From: Ruegeria conchae
GTDB lineage: Bacteria; Pseudomonadota; Alphaproteobacteria; Rhodobacterales; Rhodobacteraceae
NCBI RefSeq assembly: GCF_000192475.1
Contig: NZ_AEYW01000003.1
Location: 62,001-126,000 of the forward strand
Length of the DNA stretch: 64,000 bases
Direction of reading: 5' to 3'
Shown here: positions 26,095-36,019 of the stretch, piece after piece
Numbering within the stretch: the stretch's first letter is position 1
Layout of the letters: each line of letters opens with the position of its first letter
Program-made: the position numbers and the translations under genes
The notes under the pieces: model-generated
Told to the model about the DNA's origin: nothing
Databases searched by the model: none
What the model saw: the letters and a program-made list of their open reading frames with translations, nothing else

Positions 26095-28497
26095 ATGAAA
26101 TCGCAGTATCGCGTAGTGGTAATTGGCGGCGGCGTTGTGGGCGCTTCGGTTCTGTATCACCTTGCCAAGTTCGGCTGGTCGGATGTGGTGATGTTGGAGC
26201 GTCGGCGCCTGGCCTCGGGCTCGTCCTGGCATGCGGCGGGTGGCATCCATGCGCTGAACGCCGATCCCAACATGGCGTCGCTTCAGGCCTATACTATCGA
26301 TTTGCTCAGCGAGATTGAAAAGGAATCGGGCCAGAATATCGGCCTACACATGACCGGTGGCCTGACGCTGGCAGGCACGCCCGAACGTTGGGAGTGGCTG
26401 CAGGCCAACTACCGCATCTTCCAGTCCATCGGCATTGACGATTGTGAGTTGCTGTCGCCGGAGGAGGCGCAGAAACGCTGCCCGATCATGTCAACCGACG
26501 GCGTGCTAGGCGCAATGTGGGCGGACCGCGAAGGCTATATCGACACCACTGGAACAGTTCAGGCCTATGCCACGGCGGCTAAAAAGCGCGGAGCCGAGTA
26601 CTATGAGGAAACCAAGGTCGAACGCCTGACGCAGACCGCGGATGGTTGGGAAGTTGTGACCGACAAGGGCACCATCACGTGTGAGCATGTGGTCAATGCC
26701 GCAGGTCTCTGGGCCAAGCAGGTGGGCCGTATGGCAGGGGTGGAACTGCCGGTGTCGCCACTCAAACACCACTATCTGATCACTGATACAGTGCCTGAGG
26801 TCGCCGAGGCTGATTTTGAGATGCCGATGACTGTCGACCTCGAAGGTTTTACCTATATGCGGCAGGACCAGAAGGGTGTTCTGGTTGGCATCTACGAAGT
26901 CGATCATGAACACTGGGCCATGGACGGTGCGCCTTGGAATTACGGCGAAGAGCTGTTTCAGGAACAGCTTGACCGGATCGAGAACGAATTGACGCTGGGC
27001 TTTGAACGCTATCCGTCGATCCAGAATGTCGGCATCAAGACATGGGTGAATGGCGCGTTTACCTTCTCGCCTGATGGCAACCCGTTGGTCGGTCCGGTCC
27101 CGGGCAAGCGCGGTTATTGGTCAGCCTGTGCGGTGATGGCCGGGTTCCTGCAGGGTGGTGGCGTCGGCAAGACGCTGGCCGAGTGGATGATCCATGGCGA
27201 GCCCGAAGCCGACGCTTGGCCGATGGACGTGGCACGTTATGGCGATTTCGCTCAGAACAAACGTTATATCCGCGAGACAACGGGACAGTTCTATTCGCGC
27301 CGGTTCGTGATGACCTACCCGAACGAGCAACTGCCCGCAGGCCGCCCGCTGAAAATGGCTCCGGCCCATGACGCGATGACCGAGGCAGGCTGTAAATGGG
27401 GTGTTAGCTGGGACCTTGAAGTGCCGCTTTATTTCGCGCCGAACGGGTTCGAGGAGACGCCGACGCTCAAGCGGTCCAACGCGCATGACATCGTGGCTGA
27501 GGAGTGCAAGGCCATCCGCGAAGGTGTGGGCCTGCTTGATATCTCGGGTTTCTCGCGGTTTGAGGTCTCAGGTCCGAATGCCGAGGCGTGGCTCGACAAA
27601 GTCATGGCCTCAAAACTCCCCGCGCCGGGTCGGGCTAAACTGGCTCCAATGCTGGGCGAGAACGGACGGCTCAAGGGTGATCTGACTGTGCTCAACTGGG
27701 GCGATGGCACCTGGTGGATCATGGGCAGCTACTATCTGCGTGCCTGGCATATGCGTTGGTTCGATGATCACATGATGGATGGCGTCACGGTCCGCGATCT
27801 GGGTGAAGAATACTGTGGATTTGCCGTGGTTGGGCCGAGGTCAGAGACCGTGGTCGCGAAACTGGCAGAACAGGAAATCTCGGGCTTGAAATTCATGGGC
27901 TGTGGCGACTTCGATATTGGACTGGTCCGCGCCCGCGTTGCCCGGATGTCAGTGACGGGCGAGAAGGGGTACGAGATCAACTGCCGCTATGGCGACCATA
28001 TCAAGCTACGCCGTATGCTGTTGGAGGCCGGGGCCGATGAGGAAATCCGCGAATGCGGTTTCAACGCGATGCTGTCGACGCGGCTTGAGAAGAGCTTTGG
28101 TATCTGGTCTGCAGAATTCACCCAGCTCTATACACCCGGCATGACCGGGATGGATCGCTGGATCGACTGGGACAAGGATTTTGTCGGCAAAGATGCGGCG
28201 CTGGCCGAGCGCGATGGCAACGGACCAGCGCAGGTACAGGTGACGCTTGAGGTCGACGCGTTGGACGCGGATGCCAGCGGGTATGAACCCATTTGGGCAG
28301 GCGGCGAACGTGTGGGTTTTGTGACGTCGGGAGGCTTTGGGCACTACACCGGCAAGTCCCTGGCCATGGCTCTGGTAGATCGCGACAAGGCTAATCCAGG
28401 GACAGAGCTGTCGGTGCATGTGGTCGGCGTTGAACGCCCAGCCCGCGTGGTTGAGCCGTCGCCGTACGACCCGCAGGGCAAAGCGATGCGAGGTTGA
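26095..28497 (+). CDS. Dimethylglycine/sarcosine dehydrogenase-like flavoprotein with GcvT domain
   Basis: An 800-residue two-part enzyme. Residues 1-~430 are a DAO-type FAD domain: VVVIGGGVVGASVLYHLAK, then SGSSWHAAGG, whose His46 matches the covalent-FAD His of dimethylglycine dehydrogenase. Residues ~440-800 are GcvT-like, binding tetrahydrofolate and capturing the released C1 unit (GLLDISGFSRFEVSG, GEKGYEINCRYGDH, KDFVGKDAAL). It should oxidatively remove an N-methyl group and form 5,10-methylene-THF. ATG 26095 has AGGGAGG upstream. Its stop lies 2 bp before the MttB gene. The real substrate could be another N-methylated amine. Confidence 0.87.
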   Translation: MKSQYRVVVIGGGVVGASVLYHLAKFGWSDVVMLERRRLASGSSWHAAGGIHALNADPNMASLQAYTIDLLSEIEKESGQNIGLHMTGGLTLAGTPERWEWLQANYRIFQSIGIDDCELLSPEEAQKRCPIMSTDGVLGAMWADREGYIDTTGTVQAYATAAKKRGAEYYEETKVERLTQTADGWEVVTDKGTITCEHVVNAAGLWAKQVGRMAGVELPVSPLKHHYLITDTVPEVAEADFEMPMTVDLEGFTYMRQDQKGVLVGIYEVDHEHWAMDGAPWNYGEELFQEQLDRIENELTLGFERYPSIQNVGIKTWVNGAFTFSPDGNPLVGPVPGKRGYWSACAVMAGFLQGGGVGKTLAEWMIHGEPEADAWPMDVARYGDFAQNKRYIRETTGQFYSRRFVMTYPNEQLPAGRPLKMAPAHDAMTEAGCKWGVSWDLEVPLYFAPNGFEETPTLKRSNAHDIVAEECKAIREGVGLLDISGFSRFEVSGPNAEAWLDKVMASKLPAPGRAKLAPMLGENGRLKGDLTVLNWGDGTWWIMGSYYLRAWHMRWFDDHMMDGVTVRDLGEEYCGFAVVGPRSETVVAKLAEQEISGLKFMGCGDFDIGLVRARVARMSVTGEKGYEINCRYGDHIKLRRMLLEAGADEEIRECGFNAMLSTRLEKSFGIWSAEFTQLYTPGMTGMDRWIDWDKDFVGKDAALAERDGNGPAQVQVTLEVDALDADASGYEPIWAGGERVGFVTSGGFGHYTGKSLAMALVDRDKANPGTELSVHVVGVERPARVVEPSPYDPQGKAMRG

Positions 28498-28499
28498 TC

Positions 28500-30044
28500 A
28501 TGGAAGCAGAGGCCGGAAGACGCCGTCGCCGAGGGCGTGGGGCCGAGGCAGCCCCGCAACCCAGTCGTGACGTGAATTATCGTCAGCTGCGCAATCCGTT
28601 TCCGCAGATGGAGGTATTTCCGGCGGATCAGATTGCTGACATGCACGAGACGGCCTTGCGCACGCTGGAAGGATTGGGTGTGAAGGTCCTGCTGCCCGAG
28701 GCGCGCAGGATTTATGCGCAGGGTGGTGCGCGTGTGAATGAAGATAATGAGATGGTCTTCATCGGGCGCGACATGGTCGAGGCTGCGATGGCGTCGGCCC
28801 CGAAATCCATTGCCTGCCGCGCCGGGGCGCGGCGCAGGGATTTCACGCTGGAGCTCGGTTCTTTGGTGTTCCAACCCGGGGCTGGTGCTCCGAATGCGAC
28901 TGACCTGGAGCGCGGGCGCAGGCCTGCGAACGGGCAAGACTATCTGGAGTTCCTCAAGCTCACGCATCATTTTGATGTCTTCCAGATGATCTCGCCTCAG
29001 GTCGAACCGCAGGACGTGCCCACCAACGTCAGGCACTATTTCACCACCCAAGCGCAAATGGAATTGACGGACAAATTCCCCTTCTTCTTCTCGCGCGGAA
29101 CGCCTCAGGTGATGGACTGTTTTGAGATGCTGTCCATGGCGCGCGGGCTAAGCGATGATGAGTTTCGGGGCAATCCGCATTGTTACACGATTATCAACAC
29201 CAATAGCCCGCGGACGCTGGATATTCCGATGGCGCAGGGGCTGATCGATTTTGCGCGCCACGGGCAGATGTCGATCATCACCCCATTTACTCTGATGGGC
29301 GCGATGGCGCCAATCACTGTTGCGGGGGCCATCACCCTGTCGCATGCCGAGGCGCTCGCGGCTTTGACCCTGACGCAGCTAGCAAACCCCGGCGCGCCAG
29401 TGTGCTATGGGACCTTCACCAGCAACGTTGATATGAAATCCGGTGCGCCTGCGTTTGGAACGCCTTCGCATTTTCAGGCGTCGTTGGCCGCGGGGCAACT
29501 CGCACGATACTTAGGCCTGCCTTGGCGATCGGCGGCAGGGTCGGCTTCGAACATCAATGACGTACAGGCAGCCAACGAGAACCAGTTCGGTCTTTGGGGC
29601 TGCCTAATGTCCGGAGCGACAGTGATCATTCACTCAGCCGGTTGGCTTGAAAGTGGCCTGACGGTGTCCTTCGAAAAGATGATCTGTGATGCAGAAGTCC
29701 TGAACATGGTGGCCGAACTTTGCGCCGGAGCGCAGGCAGGTAATTCAGAGATAGGTTTCGATTCCGCGCTGAGCGAAGTTGAACCCAGCGGGCATTTCTT
29801 CGCGACCAGCCAGACGATGGAACGCTACAACACTGCATTTTACGAGCCACATATTCATGACTACGCCAATTTCGGGACTTGGACCGAGCGTGGTTCGGTC
29901 GACGCAAATCACCGGGCGACAGGCGTTTGGAAAGAAATTCTAGCGAATTTCGAAGCCCCGGCCCAGGATGTGAGCCGCCTTGGCGCGTTGCATGAATTCA
30001 TCGCACGTCGCACGAAAGCAGGCGGTGCACCGCCGGAGAGTTGA
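28500..30044 (+). CDS. Non-pyrrolysine MttB-superfamily methyltransferase
   Basis: A 514-residue member of the trimethylamine methyltransferase (MttB) family, starting with a basic tail (GRRRRRGRG), then RTLEGLGVKVLLPEARRIY, FQPGAGAPNATDLERGRR, TPFTLMGAMAPITVAGAI, SNVDMKSGAPAFGTP and GWLESGLTVSFEKM. The frame has no internal UAG, so no pyrrolysine. Non-Pyl relatives such as glycine betaine methyltransferase demethylate quaternary amines onto a corrinoid protein. No corrinoid-protein or activator gene is present in this window. The start follows the dehydrogenase stop by 2 bp, and the TetR start is adjacent. Confidence 0.87.
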   Translation: MEAEAGRRRRRGRGAEAAPQPSRDVNYRQLRNPFPQMEVFPADQIADMHETALRTLEGLGVKVLLPEARRIYAQGGARVNEDNEMVFIGRDMVEAAMASAPKSIACRAGARRRDFTLELGSLVFQPGAGAPNATDLERGRRPANGQDYLEFLKLTHHFDVFQMISPQVEPQDVPTNVRHYFTTQAQMELTDKFPFFFSRGTPQVMDCFEMLSMARGLSDDEFRGNPHCYTIINTNSPRTLDIPMAQGLIDFARHGQMSIITPFTLMGAMAPITVAGAITLSHAEALAALTLTQLANPGAPVCYGTFTSNVDMKSGAPAFGTPSHFQASLAAGQLARYLGLPWRSAAGSASNINDVQAANENQFGLWGCLMSGATVIIHSAGWLESGLTVSFEKMICDAEVLNMVAELCAGAQAGNSEIGFDSALSEVEPSGHFFATSQTMERYNTAFYEPHIHDYANFGTWTERGSVDANHRATGVWKEILANFEAPAQDVSRLGALHEFIARRTKAGGAPPES

Positions 30045-30728
30045 ATGAGCACAAAACCAATCCTCCACCGGGACGATCCGGAAGCTGAACCCTTGACCGG
30101 CAATATCAAGGTCACACGTGATGACTGGTTGAACGTCGCCATGGACGTCTTGATCTCGGATGGGGTCGAGCAGGTGAAGGTCATGAACCTGGCGGAACGT
30201 ATGGCGGTCTCGCGCTCCTCGTTCTACTGGTACTTCAAGTCTCGGCAGGAGTTGTTGGATGCGTTGCTGGCGCGATGGCAGGCAACCAACACGGCAGCAT
30301 TGATCGCACAATCCGAACTGCCTGCAGAGACGATAACGGCGGCTGTTTGCAATGTTCAGCGTTGTGTCGTGAACTCAGAGCTTTTTGATACGGCGCTTGA
30401 TTTTGCCGTTCGAGATTGGGCACGACGATCGGGAAAGGTGCGACGCATGTTGGATCAATCCGACGCGAGACGTCTGGCAGCATTGCGCACGATGTTCATC
30501 CGTTTCAACTATGATGAGACCGAAGCCGAGACTCGTGCACGCGTACTGTACTATATGCAGATCGGATATGATCTGGCGCAGTTGAACGAGCCGATGGCGA
30601 CCAGGCTATCGATGGTACCACACTATCTTTACGTCTTCACTGGGGTTGAGCCGCGACCCGAAGAAGTATCCGAATTCAGCGACTATGCGAAACGCCTTTG
30701 GGAGAGGACAGGACATGAGCCAACCTGA
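30045..30728 (+). CDS. TetR-family regulator
   Basis: A 227-residue regulator. HTH at residues about 25-70 (WLNVAMDVLISDGVEQVKVM, LAERMAVSRSSFYWYFKSRQ), then a helical ligand domain. It lies inside the demethylation operon, one base after the MttB stop, and overlaps the oxidase start by 14 nt. Such co-transcribed regulators usually control their own operon; the ligand may be the N-methyl substrate. Confidence 0.88.
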   Translation: MSTKPILHRDDPEAEPLTGNIKVTRDDWLNVAMDVLISDGVEQVKVMNLAERMAVSRSSFYWYFKSRQELLDALLARWQATNTAALIAQSELPAETITAAVCNVQRCVVNSELFDTALDFAVRDWARRSGKVRRMLDQSDARRLAALRTMFIRFNYDETEAETRARVLYYMQIGYDLAQLNEPMATRLSMVPHYLYVFTGVEPRPEEVSEFSDYAKRLWERTGHEPT

Positions 30729-32019
30729 TGCAATCATTATCGGAACCGGCGTAATTGGGGCTGCCATCGCCTTCGAGATGGCTAAGGCGGGTTGGAAAAC
30801 TCTGTCACTGGACCGCAATACGCAAGTTGGGCATGGATCGACCGCCGGTTCATGCGCCATCGTTCGGATGCATTATTCGACTTTTGATGGTACGGCCTTC
30901 GCCTGGGAGGGATACCATTATTGGCGTGATTGGGCAGATTATCTGGGATTGTCAGATGATGCCAATCTGGCACAGTTCCGTGAAACCGGCTGTATGGTCA
31001 TGAAGACGGAGGCCAATGGATTTCTTGAAAACCATAAGAAGTACAGTACCGAACTGGATTGTCCTTTTGAAGAATGGACACCGGAGAAGATCACGGAACA
31101 TCTGCCGATTTACGCGTTAGACAGCTTCGCTCCGGCGCGGCGCATGGATGATCCAGAGTTTGGGCAATCGAACGGGGCACATGTTCAAGGCGCGGTTTTC
31201 TGGCCGAACGCGGGATATGTGACAGATCCGGCGTTGTCGGCCCAAAACCTGATGGATGCGGCGAAGTTGCATGGTGCTGACGTTCGCACCGGCGCTGAGG
31301 TGCGTGAAATACTGACCAGCGAGGGCCGCGTTGCGGGCGTCAAACTTACCTCGGGTGAAGAGATCCATGCCAAAGTGGTTGTAAACGTCGCTGGGCCCGG
31401 GTCGGCAATTGTTAACGAAATGGCTGGGGTTCTGGGTGACATGACCATCCAGACCCGCCCGCTGCGGCAGGAAGTCGTGCATGTACCGGCACCCGAAGGG
31501 TTTGATTTTGAGACACAAGGAACAATTGTCTCAGATAGCGACATCGCCCTTTATTGCCGCCCTGAGCATGGCAACCACATTCTGATCGGCTCGGAAGACC
31601 CGGCGTGCGATCCGCATCAGTGGTGCGAAGATGACGTGAATTATAACCAAGACTTTACAGACCAGTGGACAACACAAGCCATGCGTTACGCGCAACGCGT
31701 TCCCAGCCTGGGGATACCCTCGCGCACCCGGGGCGTCGTGGATTTGTACGATGCATCGACAGATTGGATTCCGATCTATGATAAATCCAGCCTTCCGGGG
31801 TTCTACATGGCCTGCGGCACCAGCGGGAACCAATACAAAAATGCTCCGATCGCGGGCAAGATGATGACCGCTTTGATCGGCTATGTCGAAGGCGGCGCAG
31901 ATCATGATGCCAATCCGTTGCAGTTCGATTTGCCCTATTTAGGCCGGACTATCGACACCGGATTTTATTCCCGCAAACGGCCCATCAATACCGAAAGCAG
32001 CTTTTCGGTTCTCGGTTAA
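30715..32019 (+). CDS. DAO-family FAD oxidoreductase (sarcosine-oxidase-like)
   Basis: A 434-residue single-domain flavoprotein: N-terminal AIIIGTGVIGAAIAFEMAKA (Rossmann loop), GSTAGSCAIVRMHYS near the flavin, VVVNVAGPGSA in the middle and the C-terminal GFYMACGTSGNQYKNAP. There is no GcvT domain, unlike the first gene of the operon. It would oxidise a secondary amine or methylated amino acid, giving a second demethylation or a deamination. The stop overlaps that of the convergent IOR gene by 3 nt. Confidence 0.85.
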   Translation: MSQPDAIIIGTGVIGAAIAFEMAKAGWKTLSLDRNTQVGHGSTAGSCAIVRMHYSTFDGTAFAWEGYHYWRDWADYLGLSDDANLAQFRETGCMVMKTEANGFLENHKKYSTELDCPFEEWTPEKITEHLPIYALDSFAPARRMDDPEFGQSNGAHVQGAVFWPNAGYVTDPALSAQNLMDAAKLHGADVRTGAEVREILTSEGRVAGVKLTSGEEIHAKVVVNVAGPGSAIVNEMAGVLGDMTIQTRPLRQEVVHVPAPEGFDFETQGTIVSDSDIALYCRPEHGNHILIGSEDPACDPHQWCEDDVNYNQDFTDQWTTQAMRYAQRVPSLGIPSRTRGVVDLYDASTDWIPIYDKSSLPGFYMACGTSGNQYKNAPIAGKMMTALIGYVEGGADHDANPLQFDLPYLGRTIDTGFYSRKRPINTESSFSVLG

Positions 32020-35000
32020 GACACCTCCGCGCGCGCTGTTTCGAAGCTCTCTTCGCGTACCGGTCCGAACCCTCGTATCTGGTCCGCCGCCGAGAACGCG
32101 CGCAACCACTCCGCTTCTGATCGTGCTGTCGGATTGGTCTGATACATGTTCAGAAGCTCTTCAAACCAATTTAGGATATTACGGTGCAGCCGCGCTTCGG
32201 CGTGATATCCGAACGGGTTCAGAGGTGATCCGCGCAATCCGCGCAACCGTGAAAGACCACGCAGAACCGGGTGCATCCATGCGCCCAACGCAATCTTGAC
32301 CGGTCGCCTGCGCTCATCCTTGCGCCAACTCAGCAGCGGCGGGGCAAAATGGTATTTGGTTTTGTAATCTCCTTCGAACTGCTGTGAGAGTTCCGCGGAA
32401 AAGTCCGGGGATGTCTGCAGTCGGGCGACCTCAAATTCGTCCTTATAGGCCATGAAACGGAACAGATTTCGAGCAATCGTCTCAACAAGGCGGTCCGAGA
32501 TATCAGACTTTGACGATCGGAGCGCCTTGATCCGCTGTGCGTAGCGGTTGGCATATTCGGCGTCCTGATAGTCAGTAAGAAAGGCAACCCGCCGCTCGAT
32601 CAACTGGTCCAGTGTGTCCTCTGTCTCGGTCGGTTGAGCCAATCCCTGAACGCGTTCCGGATCAACTGCCAAACACCGTCCAAGGGCAAAAGCCAGCCGG
32701 TTCTTTTTGACCGCGACACCGTTTAGAAGAATTGCCTGCGACAGCGCGGTGTGTGACACAGGTACCAGCGCCTTTTGCCAAGCATAGCCCAACATAATGA
32801 CATTGGCGAAGACCGTACCGCCTAACAGCGCCTCGGCCATCGCGTTTGCGTCAAGGCTGGTTAAATTTTCCGCACCCACTACGTCTGCAATCGCCTGCTC
32901 CCGCGCGTCAACCCGTAGTTGGGCATCACGATGCAGCACAAGATCTCCGGTAGGCATCTCGGCCCGGTTCAGAACGACGCGCGTCCCCGGCGCATAGTGA
33001 GCCGATGCTTTGGGGGCCGAGCTTACAACCACATCGCATCCGATCACAGCATCTGCAGCGCCCTGATCAATGCGCACCTGGTTGAGCGTATCAGGTTCTT
33101 TACCGAGGCGGATGTAGCTCAGTACGGTTCCGAATTTCTGCGCAAATCCGGTGAAATCCAGAACCGAAGCCCCCTTACCTTCTAGATGCGCCGCCATGGT
33201 GATCAAGGCTCCGACCGTAACCACCCCGGTGCCTCCGACGCCTGTCACCAACAGATCAAAGGGGGACCCCAGAGATGCGGCTGAGGGCAGGGGCAGTCCC
33301 GCCTCAAGCGCATCAAGATCCAGATCGACGCTCTGCTTGCGCCGAGTTGCGCCCTCAATGGTCACGAAACTGGGGCAGAACCCGTTCAGGCACGAGAAAT
33401 CCTTGTTGCAGGAGCTCAGATTAATCTTGCGCTTGCGGCCCAGCGGCGTTTCACGCGGTTCGACACTAAGGCAGTTCGATGCCACCGAACAATCGCCACA
33501 GCCTTCGCAGACGAGATCATTGATCCAAACAAATTTCTGTGGGTCTTCCATCATGCCGCGCTTGCGGCGGCGTCGCTTTTCGGTCGCGCAAGTCTGTTCG
33601 TAGATCAGAACGGTGACACCGGGTATGTCGCGCAGCTCGCGTTGCAGGCTGTCCATTTCTGCCCGGTCATGAAATGTAGTTCCCGCAGGGAATTCAGCAC
33701 GGCCGAACTTGGTGATGTCATCCGAGACCAGTGCGATCCGCTCGACCCCCTCGGCGCGGCAGGTTTGCGCGATGCCTGCAACGCTGACGGGCCCGTCCAC
33801 CGGCTGCCCTCCGGTCATTGCGACCGCATCATTGTAGAGGATTTTATACGTGATATTCGTTCCGGCCGCGACCGCCTGACGGATCGCGAGAGAACCTGAA
33901 TGGTACCACGTCCCTTCGCCCAGATTCTGAAAGATATGCTTGCCGCCATTGAATTGTGAGGCCACCACGTGAGGCACGCCTTCTCCTCCCATCTGGGCAT
34001 AGCCGACCGTCTCGCGATCCATCCACGAGGCCATGACATGGCAGCCGATCCCGCTAGCAGCGGTGGACCCGTCGGGAACTTTGGTCGAAGTGTTATGAGG
34101 ACATCCCGAGCAGAAGTAAGGCGTCCGCGTCGCGCCCGAGACATTGATTTCGGGCGGAGGTGTCTCGGTTAAAGCCCGTGCCTTGGCGGGCAGGTTTTCT
34201 TCTGGAAAGAACGTGTCAAGGCGGGCGGCCACTATGGGGGCCAGCATCAATGGGCTAAGTTCCCCGGTCCACGGGATCAGCGGCTCGCCGTGACTGTCAT
34301 ACTTCCCCACCATCTTATGGGGTTTATCGCCGGGCCAGTCATAGAAGTACTCTTTAAACTGACTTTCGATGATGCCGCGTTTTTCTTCGACAACCAGAAC
34401 CTCGGCCTTGCCTTTCACAAAGCGCAACGCGTTGCGGCGGGCCAGCGGCCAGACCATGCCGACTTTGTAGATGTCGATCCCCAAGCGGCGGCAAGCGGCT
34501 TCATCAAGGCCGAGTAGACGCAGCGCCTCCATCAAATCAAGGTGACCTTTGCCGGTGGTCACAAATCCGAACTTGGCGTTGTCGATGTCATAGATGCGCC
34601 GGTCGATGGGGTTTTCTTCGGCAAATGCCCGGACGGCACGCAGCTTGTGTTGTATGCGGGTCTCGATTTCAGGCGAGGGCAGGTCGGCTGTCCGCACATG
34701 CAAGCCGCGTTCTGGCAGATCGATCCGGGGTAGGGTGAAACTGCGGTCCGGGCGCAGATCGACCGAACGCGCGCTTTCGACTGTTTCCGAGATCGCCTTG
34801 AACCCGACCCACGTGCCCGAAAAGCGGGAAAGAGCGAATCCGTATTCGCCGAATTCCAGATATTCCTCGACCGAGGCCGGGTTCAATGTGGGCATAAACC
34901 ACGCCATGAAGGCCACGTCCGATTGGTGCGGCATCGACGAACTGACGCAACCGTGGTCGTCGCCCGCCACCACAAGCACGCCGCCTTTCGGGGCGGAACC

Positions 35001-35411
35001 ATAAGCATTGCCATGTTTTAGCGCATCGCCTGAGCGGTCGACGCCAGGGCCTTTGCCGTACCACATCGAAAAGATGCCCTCGACTTCGCAATGTGGGTCC
35101 AACGTGGCCTGCTGAGCGCCCAGTACGGCTGTTGCGCCCAGGTCCTCGTTCACAGCGGGCATGAAGGTGATTCTGTCAGCTATTAATCGCTCTTTGGCGC
35201 GCCACAGCTCTAGGTCCAACCCGCCCAGTGGCGATCCGCGATAGCCAGAGACAAAACCTGATGTATTCAAACCTGCCTGCCGATCGCGCCGCGCCTGATC
35301 CATCATGATCCGCGCGAGGGCCTGAGTGCCCGTCAAAAAGACCCGGCCTTGAGTTAGGGAATAGCGATCGTCGAGTTGATAGGTGCGAATATTTCGGTCG
35401 AGGTGGCTCAT
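32016..35411 (-). CDS. Fused indolepyruvate:ferredoxin oxidoreductase
   Basis: A 1131-residue 2-oxoacid:acceptor oxidoreductase with all domains in one chain. N-terminal pyrimidine-binding region (TSGFVSGYRGSPLGGLDLEL), TPP-binding region from about residue 440 (YFCSGCPHNTSTKVPDGS, GIGCHVMASWMDR), a cysteine-rich cluster region about 630-690 (CEGCGDCSVASNC, CNKDFSCLNGFC), the gamma domain near 724 (VTGVGGTGVVTVGALITMA) and a C-terminal DUF6537-like part. It decarboxylates an aryl- or branched-chain 2-oxoacid to an acyl-CoA, using ferredoxin. The divergent Lrp-type regulator fits amino-acid control. Confidence 0.93.
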   Translation of the reverse strand: MSHLDRNIRTYQLDDRYSLTQGRVFLTGTQALARIMMDQARRDRQAGLNTSGFVSGYRGSPLGGLDLELWRAKERLIADRITFMPAVNEDLGATAVLGAQQATLDPHCEVEGIFSMWYGKGPGVDRSGDALKHGNAYGSAPKGGVLVVAGDDHGCVSSSMPHQSDVAFMAWFMPTLNPASVEEYLEFGEYGFALSRFSGTWVGFKAISETVESARSVDLRPDRSFTLPRIDLPERGLHVRTADLPSPEIETRIQHKLRAVRAFAEENPIDRRIYDIDNAKFGFVTTGKGHLDLMEALRLLGLDEAACRRLGIDIYKVGMVWPLARRNALRFVKGKAEVLVVEEKRGIIESQFKEYFYDWPGDKPHKMVGKYDSHGEPLIPWTGELSPLMLAPIVAARLDTFFPEENLPAKARALTETPPPEINVSGATRTPYFCSGCPHNTSTKVPDGSTAASGIGCHVMASWMDRETVGYAQMGGEGVPHVVASQFNGGKHIFQNLGEGTWYHSGSLAIRQAVAAGTNITYKILYNDAVAMTGGQPVDGPVSVAGIAQTCRAEGVERIALVSDDITKFGRAEFPAGTTFHDRAEMDSLQRELRDIPGVTVLIYEQTCATEKRRRRKRGMMEDPQKFVWINDLVCEGCGDCSVASNCLSVEPRETPLGRKRKINLSSCNKDFSCLNGFCPSFVTIEGATRRKQSVDLDLDALEAGLPLPSAASLGSPFDLLVTGVGGTGVVTVGALITMAAHLEGKGASVLDFTGFAQKFGTVLSYIRLGKEPDTLNQVRIDQGAADAVIGCDVVVSSAPKASAHYAPGTRVVLNRAEMPTGDLVLHRDAQLRVDAREQAIADVVGAENLTSLDANAMAEALLGGTVFANVIMLGYAWQKALVPVSHTALSQAILLNGVAVKKNRLAFALGRCLAVDPERVQGLAQPTETEDTLDQLIERRVAFLTDYQDAEYANRYAQRIKALRSSKSDISDRLVETIARNLFRFMAYKDEFEVARLQTSPDFSAELSQQFEGDYKTKYHFAPPLLSWRKDERRRPVKIALGAWMHPVLRGLSRLRGLRGSPLNPFGYHAEARLHRNILNWFEELLNMYQTNPTARSEAEWLRAFSAADQIRGFGPVREESFETARAEVS

Positions 35412-35468
35412 TGCATCGGGTCCATGGGATTATGCCTTTGGTTGAGGAAATTTTAACCCAGTTCGAAT

Positions 35469-35476
35469 GGTTAACC
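35469..35476. promoter_or_regulatory. Dyad in the IOR/Lrp divergent promoter
   Basis: GGTTAACC is a perfect palindrome in the 143-bp divergent interval (flanks ATGG-TTAACC-GT). Lrp sites are AT-rich and variable, so this is only a candidate. Confidence 0.25.
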
Positions 35477-35554
35477 GTTCCATTTTGTGTGCCGAGATAC
35501 GATATTTTGGAAAAAAACTCACAATAGATCAAAATACAGATTAGAACATCCAAT

Positions 35555-36016
35555 ATGATTACTCTAGATGACCGAGACCGCCGAATTCTGACGCTGCTGC
35601 AGAATGACAGTCGAATTTCGAATGCAGATTTAGCCGACACAGTGGGGATGTCGGCCTCGGCGCTTTGGCGCAGAGTGCGCGCTCTTGAAGACGCAGGGAT
35701 AATCGAACGCTATGGTGCCTTGGTGAATCCGCCGGCGATGGGATTGACGTTCGAAGCAATCGTACATGTGCATCTGACGCGACACGATCCGGACAAAATC
35801 GTCGACTTCATCCGAGCGGTGGAACTAAGCCCCGAAATCCAGGAATGCTATGCAACTACGGGGCAGGCGGACTACCACTTGCGTGTCCTTTGCCGAGATC
35901 TGGCGGCTTACAATACGTTTCTGGAGGACTTCCTGTTTCGACTGCCAGCCGTTGCCAGTGCGCAGACCAATGTGGTGTTGCGTACAATCAAAAGAAATCA
36001 ACCGATCGTGCCTTAA
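35555..36016 (+). CDS. Lrp/AsnC-family regulator
   Basis: A 153-residue protein. HTH at residues 1-60 (LDDRDRRILTLLQNDSRISN, MSASALWRRVRALEDAGII) followed by the RAM effector domain (VHVHLTRHDPDKI, ECYATTGQADYHLRVLC). It is divergent from the IOR gene, so regulation of 2-oxoacid oxidation by an amino acid is likely. Confidence 0.92.
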   Translation: MITLDDRDRRILTLLQNDSRISNADLADTVGMSASALWRRVRALEDAGIIERYGALVNPPAMGLTFEAIVHVHLTRHDPDKIVDFIRAVELSPEIQECYATTGQADYHLRVLCRDLAAYNTFLEDFLFRLPAVASAQTNVVLRTIKRNQPIVP

Positions 36017-36019
36017 GCT

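Noticed and set aside
28500..30044. Pyrrolysine-containing MttB
   Set aside because: The frame is open end to end without an in-frame UAG, so no pyrrolysine codon is needed.
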